From Acinetobacter sp. 10FS3-1 (GTDB lineage: Bacteria; Pseudomonadota; Gammaproteobacteria; Pseudomonadales; Moraxellaceae), in NCBI RefSeq assembly GCF_013343215.1, contig NZ_CP039143.1:682001-746000 (forward strand): a stretch of 64,000 nucleotides of DNA, given 5' to 3'. Both the position numbers and the translations under genes were made by a program. Below, piece after piece: positions 1 through 8,500 of the stretch. Every line of letters starts with the position of its first letter. Position 1 is the stretch's first letter. The notes under the pieces were generated by a model, which ran no database searches, was not told the DNA's origin, and saw nothing but the letters and a program-made list of their open reading frames with translations.

Positions 1-325
1 AAACAGTTATAAATTTCAGAATCCGATTCATCAGAACTATAAACATATTAAGGTCCTAGAGCAGCTGCTGGCAGATAGTGTAGAACCAGATCTTTTGCAT
101 TCGGTGATTGTATTTATGCCGGATGCCGTGTTTAAAACGCCGATGCCACCTCAGCTATTTCGGGGGGCAGGCTGGACGGACTATGTGAAAAGTTTTGATC
201 AGCCGATGATTTCCGGAATGAAATTAAAACGGATACAACTGCGACTAGAAAAAGAAGTTTTAGAAAAATCCTGGAAAACCAATCGGGAACACGTAGAAAA
301 TTTAAAGCAGCGTAAGCAGTTATAG
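1..325 (+). CDS. NERD (nuclease-related) domain protein, C-terminal part
   Basis: The reading frame is open from base 2 and ends with TAG at 323-325, so the gene starts upstream of the window. The first visible residues, NPIHQNYKHIKVLEQLL, resemble the NERD-domain pattern in which an N-P-x-x-Q-N-Y stretch precedes a helix. They are followed by a hydrophobic strand (SVIVFMPDAVF) and a charged helical tail. NERD proteins are thought to be nuclease-like enzymes, often tied to DNA processing, but the catalytic part lies outside the window. An ATG at base 95 is internal and is not the gene start. A strong stem-loop follows 19 bases after the stop. Family assignment is moderate because only about 107 residues are visible. 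Confidence 0.6.
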   Translation, partial: NSYKFQNPIHQNYKHIKVLEQLLADSVEPDLLHSVIVFMPDAVFKTPMPPQLFRGAGWTDYVKSFDQPMISGMKLKRIQLRLEKEVLEKSWKTNREHVENLKQRKQL

Positions 326-343
326 GTTTTTATGGGCTCATCA

Positions 344-377
344 AAAAGCCTTTGAATCATTCAAAGGCTTTTGGGTT
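344..377. terminator. Bidirectional Rho-independent terminator
   Basis: AAAAGCCTTTGA and TCAAAGGCTTTT form a perfect stem with a very short loop, with a T-rich run on the plus side and an A run on the other. It sits between the tail-to-tail ends of the NERD gene and dusC and can serve both. Confidence 0.85.
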
Positions 378-1313
378 TTAAATATTTGAAGCTTTCAGTT
401 TTTCGGTAATCTCGGCCAGAACCTTAATCCGTTTTACTTCATCCCATAAGGCTTTGGCTTCCGGATAATGTTTCGACATCATGCCCAGCCATTGCTTGTA
501 GCGGCCAACCATGCCAATTTCAGTTTTTGCCGGCCCATTGATAAAACGAATTTGCAGTTGCAGCAGGTCATTCCAGTTCAGTAACGGCATATCCGAATTT
601 TGACGGATACATTGAGTCAAGTCGGGTGTGGTGACTGCACCGCGACCAATCATCAGGTCTTCACAGCCCGACTCCAAACGGCATTGCTTGGCATCGGCAT
701 TGTTCCAGATTTCACCATTGGCAATAACATTGATCTTGAGTGCCTCACGAATCGGCTGTAACTGATCCCAGAATGCAGGCGGAGTATAGCCATCGGCTTT
801 GGTACGCGCATGAACAGTGACCCAAGACGCTCCCGCATCTTCAATGGCATGCGCATTGTCCAGCATGAAATTGCGATCCATGTAGCCTAAGCGCATTTTG
901 GCCGATACTGGAATGTGTGCAGGAACGGCATCACGCACAGCTTTGACTAACTCATGCACAACTTCAGGTTCATCCAGTAAAATCGACCCACCACGATGAC
1001 GGTTCACGGTTTTTGCCGGACAACCAAAATTCAGGTCAATTGCCGGTGCGCCCATTGCGGCCACTTTGACGGCATTCGCTGCCAACATCTCCGGGTTATT
1101 GCCCAGAAACTGCACATGGACCGGCGTGCCGGCAGCAGTTTTGCCCTCATTTAACAGTTCCGGGCAATAGGTATGATAAACATGATCGGGCAGGATGGAG
1201 TCGGTGACGCGGATAAACTCGGTGACACACCAGTCAAAGCTACCTACGGATGTTAGTACATCGCGCATAATCGGATCGGTTAAGCCTTCCATGGGTGCAA
1301 GAACAAGTTTCAA
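378..1313 (-). CDS. dusC: tRNA-dihydrouridine(16) synthase DusC
   Basis: This flavoenzyme reduces uridine to dihydrouridine in tRNA with NADPH; the DusC branch acts on U16. The 311-residue length is typical. The N-terminus has the FMN-barrel opening LAPMEGLTD, and the catalytic cysteine is in NFGCPAKTVNRHRGG (C98). The EFIRVTD stretch and the overall pattern fit DusC better than DusA or DusB. The start codon is TTG, preceded by AGGTAG about 7 bases upstream, and no ATG fits better. It converges on the NERD gene and shares its terminator. Confidence 0.9.
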   Translation of the reverse strand: MKLVLAPMEGLTDPIMRDVLTSVGSFDWCVTEFIRVTDSILPDHVYHTYCPELLNEGKTAAGTPVHVQFLGNNPEMLAANAVKVAAMGAPAIDLNFGCPAKTVNRHRGGSILLDEPEVVHELVKAVRDAVPAHIPVSAKMRLGYMDRNFMLDNAHAIEDAGASWVTVHARTKADGYTPPAFWDQLQPIREALKINVIANGEIWNNADAKQCRLESGCEDLMIGRGAVTTPDLTQCIRQNSDMPLLNWNDLLQLQIRFINGPAKTEIGMVGRYKQWLGMMSKHYPEAKALWDEVKRIKVLAEITEKLKASNI

Positions 1314-1524
1314 CGTGGCTACCTGTAAATTCGAAAAATGGAGTTATACGTTTTTTTACTAGGGTTGTCTAGCCAATCCAAATGTTTACCAGTTAACTGA
1401 CAGCCAGCGTGATTGTAGCGAAGACCAAAACTAAGAAAAGGATGTCTGATAATTACATCCCCCTTAATTTACAAAATAGTTGTTACTTGATTAATCATAA
1501 ATGGGGATTAAGATTAAAGGCATT

Positions 1525-1562
1525 TAAAACTTGGCTTAAGCTGATTCAAGCACAAGCCAAGT
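1525..1562 (-). terminator. Terminator of the secreted repeat protein gene
   Basis: ACTTGGCTT (1529-1537) and AAGCCAAGT (1554-1562) form a perfect 9-bp stem. Read on the minus strand it is followed by TTTTAAA, just after the stop of the gene at 1574-2053. Confidence 0.7.
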
Positions 1563-1573
1563 CTTGATCAGAA

Positions 1574-2053
1574 TTATAAACGGCGACATTGACCTTCTTT
1601 GTCACCATTGACTCGGTTATTACCACCGATCGGTTGAATCCGGTTAGATTCGCATTGCAAATTACCGTCTACCACATTGTCATTTACAGTAATTTTTTGG
1701 GTATTCTTTTTCAGCTGGATATCGCCTTCTACCTGATTGGCAGTAAGCTGAATTGTCTGACCATCTTCTAGCTGGATATTGCCGTCGATCTGGTTATGTT
1801 GTGCCAGAACCGAGCTAAAACGTCCTTTCGATTCCAGATTGCCATCAATCGCCGTATTTAAAATCACTACTTGTGCACCCTGATACAGCATGACATTGCC
1901 TTTAATCGTGGCATTATCAATCTGACAGTGTTGACTGATACTGACATTGTCATCAATCGTACGATCTTTAATGCTACCGTGACAGTGATAATCTGCGAAA
2001 CTTGCGCTCGATAAACAAAGAAGTGCTAAACCTGAAATGACTTTTATCATCAT
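1574..2053 (-). CDS. Secreted protein with repeated beta-helix-like units
   Basis: I do not recognise a named family. Residues 1-20 form a clear signal peptide with a likely cut after SFA. The mature part contains repeating units of about 20 residues with a [IV]-x-G-[ND]-[ILV] core (IKGNVML, IDGNLES, IDGNIQL, VEGDIQL, VDGNLQC, VNGDKEG). This pattern suggests a small right-handed beta-helix or a DUF3060-like sheet. Cysteines in CHG, HCQ, LQCES and QCRR could pair in the periplasm. Two adjacent ATGs fit the start; the AAGG upstream suits either. The role is unknown, probably periplasmic or secreted. It has its own terminator and lies alone between dusC and ypjD. Confidence 0.7.
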   Translation of the reverse strand: MMIKVISGLALLCLSSASFADYHCHGSIKDRTIDDNVSISQHCQIDNATIKGNVMLYQGAQVVILNTAIDGNLESKGRFSSVLAQHNQIDGNIQLEDGQTIQLTANQVEGDIQLKKNTQKITVNDNVVDGNLQCESNRIQPIGGNNRVNGDKEGQCRRL

Positions 2054-2142
2054 GAACCTTAGGGTATTTTTAATGCACTTTGACCATAATTTTTGAATAT
2101 GACCGTCTCATGACAACACTTAGATATAATGTTGGCTTTCGG

Positions 2143-2952
2143 TTAGCGTACCAAAATCATTTCCAGTACAAACTTGGAGCCAATAAAGCCCAGTGCCAGC
2201 AGACCAAAGCCAATCAGGGTAAAACGCACCGCTTTCTGACCGCGCCAGCCAAATTTCCAGTGTCCAATAAGCAGGGCACCATAAACCAGCCAGGAAATAA
2301 TACTAAACACCGTTTTATGTGCCAGATGCTGGGCAAAGAAATTATCAATGGTAAAGAAACCAAAGCTTAGTGCCAGTGTCAGCAAAATGAAGCCGGTCAT
2401 CAGCATATCGAATAGCAAAGATTCCATATCCTGATAAGAGGGCAATAAATTGACCCAGACCCGGCGTTTCTGTTTCTTTTTCAGTTCACGGTCCTGAAAA
2501 CGCAGAATAACTGCCTGAATGGTGGCCATCAGCAGCACGGCATAGGCAGACAGAGACAGGATAATATGAATATCCAGCCCCAAAGAGTTTTGTACAGTAA
2601 TTTTGGCGGGCTGGGTAAAGGCAAAACCCAGAATTAACCCGGTAGCAGCCACCGGAATACCAATCAGGTTTAGCGCAATAATTGGCCGATATGTGCTATA
2701 GATAATACTCAGCAGTAACATCAACCCCGAGGTAAAGGAAAACAGGGCAAAAACATCATAATTGATCCCCAGTGGCGTATACATATCGCCGGAGACCACC
2801 AGCGCATGCAGTAGTAGTCCCACCAAGGCCGTCAGGCCAACAAACCATTGATTTGGAGCACGTTTAGCCATCAAGTGAATGAACAGATACCAGAAGGAAG
2901 CGGTATAAGCGACTAATGCTAAGATCGTATAAACCAAGGGGAGGCTAACCAT
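2143..2952 (-). CDS. ypjD: Inner-membrane protein of the CcsA/YpjD type
   Basis: The protein has 269 residues and about eight hydrophobic helices. It belongs to the cytochrome c assembly (CcsA/CcmC-like) membrane fold, with conserved histidines in LLLHALVV and LGLDIHIILSLSAYAVL. In other gammaproteobacteria the homologue ypjD is also transcribed divergently next to ffh, as here. Its function is not well defined; haem handling is inferred from the fold. The start at 2952 leaves 138 bases to the ffh start, room for both promoters. Confidence 0.85.
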   Translation of the reverse strand: MVSLPLVYTILALVAYTASFWYLFIHLMAKRAPNQWFVGLTALVGLLLHALVVSGDMYTPLGINYDVFALFSFTSGLMLLLSIIYSTYRPIIALNLIGIPVAATGLILGFAFTQPAKITVQNSLGLDIHIILSLSAYAVLLMATIQAVILRFQDRELKKKQKRRVWVNLLPSYQDMESLLFDMLMTGFILLTLALSFGFFTIDNFFAQHLAHKTVFSIISWLVYGALLIGHWKFGWRGQKAVRFTLIGFGLLALGFIGSKFVLEMILVR

Positions 2953-3090
2953 GTCAAACCTTTTTAAGGGTGATGAATATTCATTTATATAAATTCGCTG
3001 CGAACTACAGTATCCTATAGCATTCTATGCATAAATTTTCTATTTTAAGAAACAATTTTTTGCTACTGGCTATTTTAAGCGGATTTTGCA

Positions 3091-4497
3091 ATGTTTGATA
3101 CCTTAACAGAACGACTCACACAGAGTTTAAGAAATGTTACTGGCTCAGGGCAGCTAACCGAAGACAATATTAAAGATACGTTACGTGAAGTACGTATGGC
3201 ACTTCTTGAAGCCGACGTTGCGTTACCTGTAACTCGTGAATTTATCGCGAAAGTTAAGGAAGAAGCATTGGGCCAGGAAGTGATGACTCAGTTATCCCCA
3301 GGGCAAGCCTTCGTCAAAATTGTCTATGACGAATTGACCAAAATGATGGGCGAGGCCAATGAAAGCCTTGACCTGGCTGCTAAACCCCCGGTGGTTGTGC
3401 TGCTGGCCGGTTTGCAGGGTGCGGGTAAAACCACCACTGCAGCCAAACTTGCACGCTTCTTGCAAGAACGTCAAAAGAAAAAAGTCGCGATGGTCTCTGC
3501 CGACGTCTATCGTCCGGCGGCGATTAAGCAGCTTCAGACTGTTGCCGGTGAAGTTGGCGCAATCTTCTTAGAGTCAAATGCTGACGAAAAACCAATTACC
3601 ATTGCCAACCGTGCTATTGAGCAGGCAAAAATCCAGTTTGCTGATGTGCTCATTGTCGATACCGCAGGACGTCTGCATATCGATGATGACATGATGGATG
3701 AAATTAAAGAGCTACACGCAGCGATTAACCCGACTGAAACCCTGTTCGTGGTCGATGCCATGACCGGTCAGGATGCGGCCAATACTGCCAAAGCTTTTAA
3801 CGATGCCTTGCCTTTGACCGGTGTGATTCTGACCAAGACGGATGGTGATGCGCGTGGTGGTGCGGCACTTTCGGTACGTGCCATTACTGGTAAACCGATC
3901 AAGTTCCTCGGGATGGGTGAAAAGCTGGATGCTCTGGAGCCATTCCATCCGGAGCGTGTGGCACAGCGTATTCTTGGCATGGGTGACGTGCTGTCTTTGG
4001 TCGAAGAAGTTGAACGCAAGATCGACAAAGAAAAAGCCGAAAAAATGGCGAAGAAATTGCAAAAAGGCGGCAGCTTCAACTTTGAAGACATGCTGATGCA
4101 ATTCGAGCAGATGAACAAGATGGGCGGCATGATGGGCTTTCTGGATAAACTTCCGGGCATGAGCAATGCAGGACTTCAAGATGCGATTGCGCAGGCGAAT
4201 CCTGAAAAGCAAGTGAAGAAAATGGAAGCGATTATCCAGTCGATGACCATCAAGGAGCGCCGTAATCCGGAGCTGATGAATCCCAGCCGTAAAAAGCGTA
4301 TTGCAGCAGGTTGTGGCATGGAAGTGTCAGAAGTGAACAAGCTGATCAAGCAACATGCACAAATGGCAAAAATGATGAAGAAATTTGCCAATCCGTCGGG
4401 TATGGCAAAAATGATGAAATCACTCAGCGGTTTACAGAAACAGTTTGGAGGCGGCGGTGGCATGGGTCCACTGTTCGGCGGCAATGATAAAAAGTAA
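3091..4497 (+). CDS. ffh: Signal recognition particle protein Ffh
   Basis: Ffh binds 4.5S RNA and signal sequences and, with FtsY, delivers nascent inner-membrane proteins to SecYEG. All three domains are visible: the N-terminal helical bundle (residues 1-90), the G domain with P-loop GLQGAGKTTT near 107, DTAGR and TKTDGDARGGAA, and a methionine-rich M domain from about 300 containing the RNA-binding helix region (KERRNPELMNPSRKKRIAAGCG). The tail is Gly/Met rich. Length (468) is usual. It diverges from ypjD and ends in a strong terminator. Confidence 0.97.
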   Translation: MFDTLTERLTQSLRNVTGSGQLTEDNIKDTLREVRMALLEADVALPVTREFIAKVKEEALGQEVMTQLSPGQAFVKIVYDELTKMMGEANESLDLAAKPPVVVLLAGLQGAGKTTTAAKLARFLQERQKKKVAMVSADVYRPAAIKQLQTVAGEVGAIFLESNADEKPITIANRAIEQAKIQFADVLIVDTAGRLHIDDDMMDEIKELHAAINPTETLFVVDAMTGQDAANTAKAFNDALPLTGVILTKTDGDARGGAALSVRAITGKPIKFLGMGEKLDALEPFHPERVAQRILGMGDVLSLVEEVERKIDKEKAEKMAKKLQKGGSFNFEDMLMQFEQMNKMGGMMGFLDKLPGMSNAGLQDAIAQANPEKQVKKMEAIIQSMTIKERRNPELMNPSRKKRIAAGCGMEVSEVNKLIKQHAQMAKMMKKFANPSGMAKMMKSLSGLQKQFGGGGGMGPLFGGNDKK

Positions 4498-4508
4498 GGT
4501 GTTGAAAT

Positions 4509-4536
4509 AAAAAAGGCGCGCAATGCGCCTTTTTTA
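4509..4536 (+). terminator. ffh terminator
   Basis: AAAAAGGCGC, loop GCAAT, then GCGCCTTTTTT, 12 bases after the ffh stop. Its T run overlaps the upstream ATG of the next open frame, which argues against that ATG being the real start. Confidence 0.9.
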
Positions 4537-4642
4537 TGGGCTGGTTTTTCTTGCGCTTTTGTTTAAACAAAACAACATTTGCTTACCCAAATCCTCGATA
4601 AAATCAGGCAGACTCGACAGCATTAAAATAAATAAAGGCAAA

Positions 4643-5224
4643 ATGCAGATGGCTCAGGTGATTGTGGTGCATGGTTATACGGCCAGCCCGGAAGAAAACT
4701 GGTTTCCATGGATTCAGGAAAAAGCTCGGCAACAACAGGTAAGTTTAAAAGTCTTGAAACTGGACCCGTCAACGACGCCAAAGCTGGAAACCTGGGATCA
4801 GCAGATGCGTGAACAGATTGATGGAATAGATGAAAACAGTATTTTCATTGCGCATAGTCTGGGCTGTCTGGCCACCTTGCATTATTTAAGCCGTGAACTA
4901 AAAAATCAGAGAATCAGACAGCTGGTGCTGGTTGCCGGTTTTAATGGCCGGCTCGGGCGTTTAGAGGAAGTGGACCCTTTTATTGATGCCGCTCAGGTAG
5001 ATTTTGAGAGACTGAAACGTCAGATTGACGAGCGTGTGGTGATTTATTCGGAAGCTGATGACCGGGTATTGCCTGAATTTAGTTTAGAGCAGGCAGAAAG
5101 TCTGGATGCTATCGTGATCAGTGCCGAGCATCAGGGACATTTTATTAATTCTCAAGGCTGTACAGAACTGCCTGAAGTCTGGCGGGTAATTGAACCTTAT
5201 TTAACTAAAATTCCATCTGATTAA
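4643..5224 (+). CDS. RBBP9/YdeN-family serine hydrolase (active-site complete)
   Basis: The protein is a small alpha/beta hydrolase of 193 residues. It opens with the VIVVHGY strand and oxyanion region, has a nucleophile elbow AHSLG (S72), an acid in SEADDRVLP (D139 or D140) and a late histidine in EHQGHF (H166), which together make a full triad. The frame extends to an ATG at 4523, but that lies inside the ffh terminator; ATG 4643 has AAAGG just upstream and begins right at the fold. Family members are cytoplasmic and their substrates are mostly unknown. A paralogue follows 186 bases downstream. Confidence 0.85.
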   Translation: MQMAQVIVVHGYTASPEENWFPWIQEKARQQQVSLKVLKLDPSTTPKLETWDQQMREQIDGIDENSIFIAHSLGCLATLHYLSRELKNQRIRQLVLVAGFNGRLGRLEEVDPFIDAAQVDFERLKRQIDERVVIYSEADDRVLPEFSLEQAESLDAIVISAEHQGHFINSQGCTELPEVWRVIEPYLTKIPSD

Positions 5225-5307
5225 ACTGTGCTCACTTGCTGATTTAGAGCTTAAAGGCTTTAGATACATGATTTATATAGAAGCTAATCTATAGACAAAA
5301 AGTATGC

Positions 5308-5341
5308 AGAGCAGAAGCCAGCACTGTTGGCATGCTCTTTT
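5308..5341 (+). terminator. Weak stem-loop terminator between hydrolase paralogues
   Basis: AGAGCA-gaa-GCCA pairs with TGGC-a-TGCTCT around a 7-base loop and is followed by TTT. The stem is interrupted and the T run is short, so the call is tentative. Confidence 0.45.
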
Positions 5342-5410
5342 CTAAATAATAAAAATGAATACAGCAGCGAATCGTCTGCTTTCTTTAAAATTTAAAATAA
5401 GTCAATCACC

Positions 5411-6016
5411 ATGACCCATAGAATAAAAAAAGTGTATATCGTACCCGACTATCAAGCCACGATTAATGATCACTGGTATCCATGGCTTAGCCATCAGATC
5501 AGGAGAGCCGGATTTCAGGCCAAGCGCGTCATACTGGCCAATCCATTTCAACCCGATCTGGACGAATGGCAGCAAAACCTGCAAGTGCAGATGCCGCAGC
5601 TGGATGAACACAGCATTATTGTGGCTCATGGGTTTAGTGCTTTGAGTGTCTTACAGTTTTTGCAAAAACAGCCGGGCTTTCAAGAACAAAAAATTGGAGG
5701 ATTGGCTATAGTGGCGGGTTTTGATACGCCCTTGGTGGCTTGGTCTGAATTAAATAAAATGATTCAGACAGTACGATTAAACTTTAGGGGATTACCGCAA
5801 CATTATCAGCGGGCAGTAATGTTTGTGTCCAGCAATGACCCTTATGTGCCTGCACCAGTTTCACTGCGGCTGGCTCATACCCTGAACGCTCAAATTTTTG
5901 AAATCAGGGAAGCAGGCCATTTTTGTAAACGGGACAGTTATACTGATTTTCCTCAGTTACTCACTGTGATCATACGTTTTCTGGCAAATGGTCTGCAAAG
6001 TGCTGTAGGCCTTTAA
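5411..6016 (+). CDS. RBBP9/YdeN-family paralogue lacking the nucleophile serine
   Basis: The 201-residue protein aligns along its length with the hydrolase just upstream (HWYPW against [15 protein letters not shown] against DENSIFIAHS, LAIVAGF against LVLVAGF). The acid (SSNDPYVP, D143) and histidine (EAGHF, H170) positions are kept. At the nucleophile elbow, however, AHSLG has become AHGFS: Gly74 replaces serine. The HGY oxyanion segment is also changed, to PDY. It is therefore probably inactive as a serine hydrolase, unless the serine two residues later takes over. The 3' end overlaps coaX by 47 bases, tail to tail. It looks like a gene duplication followed by divergence. Confidence 0.8.
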   Translation: MTHRIKKVYIVPDYQATINDHWYPWLSHQIRRAGFQAKRVILANPFQPDLDEWQQNLQVQMPQLDEHSIIVAHGFSALSVLQFLQKQPGFQEQKIGGLAIVAGFDTPLVAWSELNKMIQTVRLNFRGLPQHYQRAVMFVSSNDPYVPAPVSLRLAHTLNAQIFEIREAGHFCKRDSYTDFPQLLTVIIRFLANGLQSAVGL

Positions 6017-6710
6017 GCAGCAGATCCGGTTCAATCACAGGGTCAAACTGTACCAAATGTTGGGCAAATAAGGGAGCATCGCCACCGGTCAGGATCAATT
6101 GTGCCGGAAAATGTTCCAGTACTTTTTGAATGGTACTGAGCAGCCCCAGCAAAATGCCATGATGTACGGCATCAATGGTATTGCGTCCCGGAGAAAGCTC
6201 CTCAAAGGCAGCATCCGGAATTTTAATGCCCTTGGTATTTTGAATCAGGGAATCGCGTTGCAAATACAGGTTCGGCAGAATATAGCCCCCGAGATGATAT
6301 TGGCCCTGGGTCAGATCAATGGTCAAGGCAGTGCCACAGCTGATCACACAATAATTTTGTTCAGCTGATTTGGCGACTGCGAGCACTTGCAGCCAGCGGT
6401 CGATGCCGAGCTGGGATGGCTGGTCATAACCGCAGTGCAATCCTGCATATTCAGCCTGCACTTTGGCACAGATGACAGGTACATTCAGCTTCTTGAGTAT
6501 TTTTAGAATACGGTCATTACTTTTTTTATCCTGAACTGAAGAAACGCCGACTTGCTGCAAGCCTAGCTCTTTAAAATGCTGGATCAGTCCAAGCAACAGG
6601 TCAGTGGGAGACTGTAAATGCAATTCAGCCGCATGCTCAATAATCTGATCCTGCTCGGTGATCCAGTATTTAAGCCGGGTATTGCCGATATCTAGCCATA
6701 GTTTTTTCAT
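5970..6710 (-). CDS. coaX: Type III pantothenate kinase CoaX
   Basis: CoaX phosphorylates pantothenate, the first committed step to coenzyme A, and unlike CoaA it is not strongly inhibited by CoA. The 246-residue protein shows the ASKHA-type phosphate loop [10 protein letters not shown] (residues 7-16), a GIDRW segment, the second phosphate motif [10 protein letters not shown] and the GGYILPN motif. It lies 14 bases downstream of birA in the same direction, the usual pairing in this lineage, so the two are probably cotranscribed. Its 3' end overlaps the end of the hydrolase paralogue. Confidence 0.95.
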   Translation of the reverse strand: MKKLWLDIGNTRLKYWITEQDQIIEHAAELHLQSPTDLLLGLIQHFKELGLQQVGVSSVQDKKSNDRILKILKKLNVPVICAKVQAEYAGLHCGYDQPSQLGIDRWLQVLAVAKSAEQNYCVISCGTALTIDLTQGQYHLGGYILPNLYLQRDSLIQNTKGIKIPDAAFEELSPGRNTIDAVHHGILLGLLSTIQKVLEHFPAQLILTGGDAPLFAQHLVQFDPVIEPDLLLKGLQHFADHLPENV

Positions 6711-6724
6711 AGAGCTTGCTCTGT

Positions 6725-7480
6725 TCAGGTAGGGTTTTTAAGGCGAAGTTGACCCTGATAAAAAGCTTGAACACCCTGACTGGTGGCAATTTTTACTGCA
6801 CCATCATCCTGAATGCCCAGAAAAGTTCCTGAATACTGCCCTTGCAGATCCGTGAATTCAACCGTTTGTTGTATAAATGCTGCAGAACGGTTAAAACGCG
6901 CCGCCAGATTTTGGCAGTCATAATTAAACCATTGACCGGCCTGCTGGATCGCCAGATAAAGCTGGGCAATCAGTTCCACTCTTGAGGTCTGCGTCAATCC
7001 CAACTCGCTTAAAGAACTGACCTGCTGGTCGGGTATCTCGGCAGAGAGAGGATCAATATTCAGGCCAACACCGACTACTACTTGCCGGGTTGAAATCGGT
7101 TCCACTAGAATGCCGCCCCATTTACCTTGGGGGCTATACAGGTCATTGGGCCATTTGACTTGAAGATTCAGTCCTTGCAGGCTCGGCATTTGCAGGATAT
7201 TTAACGCAATTTCCAGCGCCAGACGGCCATCTATTGCTTTTTGTGTATGTAGCAATGTGCTTAAATAGATATTTCCTTCAGGCGAGACCCACTGACGCTG
7301 GCGTTGTCCGCGCCCCTGGGTTTGCACCCGGCTACAGACCAGTACGTGTTGTACATTTTTGCTGGCCAGTTCGCGTACATCATCATTGGTTGATGTGGTC
7401 ACGGGCTTGATTAATAACACTTCAGGGAGTTGGCCTGCATCGCTTAAACGTTGCTGCAGTTCGCGAGTTTCTACATCCAT
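6725..7480 (-). CDS. birA: Biotin--[acetyl-CoA-carboxylase] ligase, without DNA-binding domain
   Basis: BirA makes biotinyl-AMP and attaches biotin to the AccB subunit of acetyl-CoA carboxylase. Visible motifs are TSTNDD, the adenylate loop GRGQRQRQW (near 75-83), VKWPNDLY and GGILVE, followed by the small C-terminal SH3-like domain. At 251 residues it lacks the roughly 60-residue winged helix of E. coli BirA, so it should be an enzyme only and not the bio-operon repressor. It precedes coaX by 14 bases. The start is only 27 bases from that of the divergent permease, so the promoters of the two genes must overlap them closely. Confidence 0.92.
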   Translation of the reverse strand: MDVETRELQQRLSDAGQLPEVLLIKPVTTSTNDDVRELASKNVQHVLVCSRVQTQGRGQRQRQWVSPEGNIYLSTLLHTQKAIDGRLALEIALNILQMPSLQGLNLQVKWPNDLYSPQGKWGGILVEPISTRQVVVGVGLNIDPLSAEIPDQQVSSLSELGLTQTSRVELIAQLYLAIQQAGQWFNYDCQNLAARFNRSAAFIQQTVEFTDLQGQYSGTFLGIQDDGAVKIATSQGVQAFYQGQLRLKNPT

Positions 7481-7507
7481 TTGAATCTAAACGTGGTAAA
7501 TGTCGTT

Positions 7508-8311
7508 ATGGAGTTAATCATATATTTATTGATTGGTGCAATCGCAGGATTCGCCGCAGGCCTGTTTGGTGTCGGTGGTGGTCTGATCATTGTACCCATC
7601 CTGTACATTGTTTTTACCCAGCTCCAGTACGATCCAGGCGTGATTATGCATATGGCAGTAGGCACTTCTCTGGCCACAATTATTGTCACTTCGATCAGTT
7701 CGGTGATGGCACATCATCAAAAAGGTGCCGTTTTGTGGCATGTGTTTCGTAATCTGGCTCCCGGTCTGATCGTGGGCTCATTTTTCGGAGCGGGAATTGC
7801 CGATTATTTATCCGCTCAGGGCCTGCAACTCTTAATCGGCTTCTTCGCCGTCTGGGTCGCTTTCAGAATGTTTAGGGGTGCCCATATACAGATTAATCCG
7901 AACCAGCAGCTGCCTTCGGCCCCCCTACAACTTGCAGCAGGTGCAGGGATTGGGGTAGCTTCAGCGATTTTCGGAATTGGGGGAGGCAGTCTGACGGTAC
8001 CTTTTTTAAATCGTTGCGGCGTCGCGATACAAAAAGCAGTCGCGACCTCAGCGGCCTGCGGACTCCCTATTGCACTTGCCGGAGCGATCGGTTTTATCTG
8101 GTTTGGACAGCAGGCACAGGTCAATGTAGCGAATACCATCGGTTATATCCATATCTATGCTTTTATCGGGATTAGCCTGATGAGCTTCTTTACCGCAAAG
8201 CAGGGTGCAAAAGTGGCACATCGATTGTCACCAGCGATGCTCAAAAAATGTTTTGCCGGCTTGCTGACCACAGTCGGGCTATATTTTATCTATCAGGGCT
8301 TTATTGCCTGA
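7508..8311 (+). CDS. TauE/SafE-family membrane permease
   Basis: The protein has 267 residues with about eight hydrophobic helices in two similar halves, each opening with a glycine-rich motif (GLFGVGGGLIIVP and AIFGIGGGSLTVPFLN). This duplicated signature defines the TauE/SafE (DUF81) family, proposed to export sulfite or small organosulfur anions; the substrate here is not known. ATG 7508 was chosen because translation from it starts directly with the first membrane helix; the ATG at 7451 would lie inside the divergent birA gene. It ends in a stem-loop terminator. Confidence 0.88.
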   Translation: MELIIYLLIGAIAGFAAGLFGVGGGLIIVPILYIVFTQLQYDPGVIMHMAVGTSLATIIVTSISSVMAHHQKGAVLWHVFRNLAPGLIVGSFFGAGIADYLSAQGLQLLIGFFAVWVAFRMFRGAHIQINPNQQLPSAPLQLAAGAGIGVASAIFGIGGGSLTVPFLNRCGVAIQKAVATSAACGLPIALAGAIGFIWFGQQAQVNVANTIGYIHIYAFIGISLMSFFTAKQGAKVAHRLSPAMLKKCFAGLLTTVGLYFIYQGFIA

Positions 8312-8338
8312 TTTGTCTCTTTTAAACCAAACTTGATC

Positions 8339-8367
8339 AGGAGAATCGACTTGTATTCTCCTTTTTA
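8339..8367 (+). terminator. Terminator of the TauE/SafE gene
   Basis: AGGAGAAT (8339-8346) pairs with ATTCTCCT (8355-8362) and is followed by TTTTA. Confidence 0.8.
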
Positions 8368-8396
8368 TCGGGCTGGATTGGCTGTACAGACACAAG

Positions 8397-8409
8397 ATTG
8401 TCTGACAAT
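8397..8409. promoter_or_regulatory. Palindrome matching a GntR/FCD operator
   Basis: ATTGTC-T-GACAAT is a perfect 13-base palindrome 91 bases upstream of the GntR-family start. Its core reads T-N-GT-NNN-AC-N-A, the generic pattern bound by the FadR/FCD branch of GntR proteins. Autoregulation by the adjacent regulator is inferred. Confidence 0.5.
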
Positions 8410-8500
8410 GTCAAAGTATTTCCTACAAAAAAACCGTTTAATCAATGAAAGTTATTCAGAATGACTCCATTTGCATCAATAAAAATAAGACAGGAACGGT

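Noticed and set aside
3712..4212. 166-codon antisense frame in ffh
   Set aside because: It is a shadow of the ffh frame; the His/Phe/Leu-rich product is an artefact of the coding strand.
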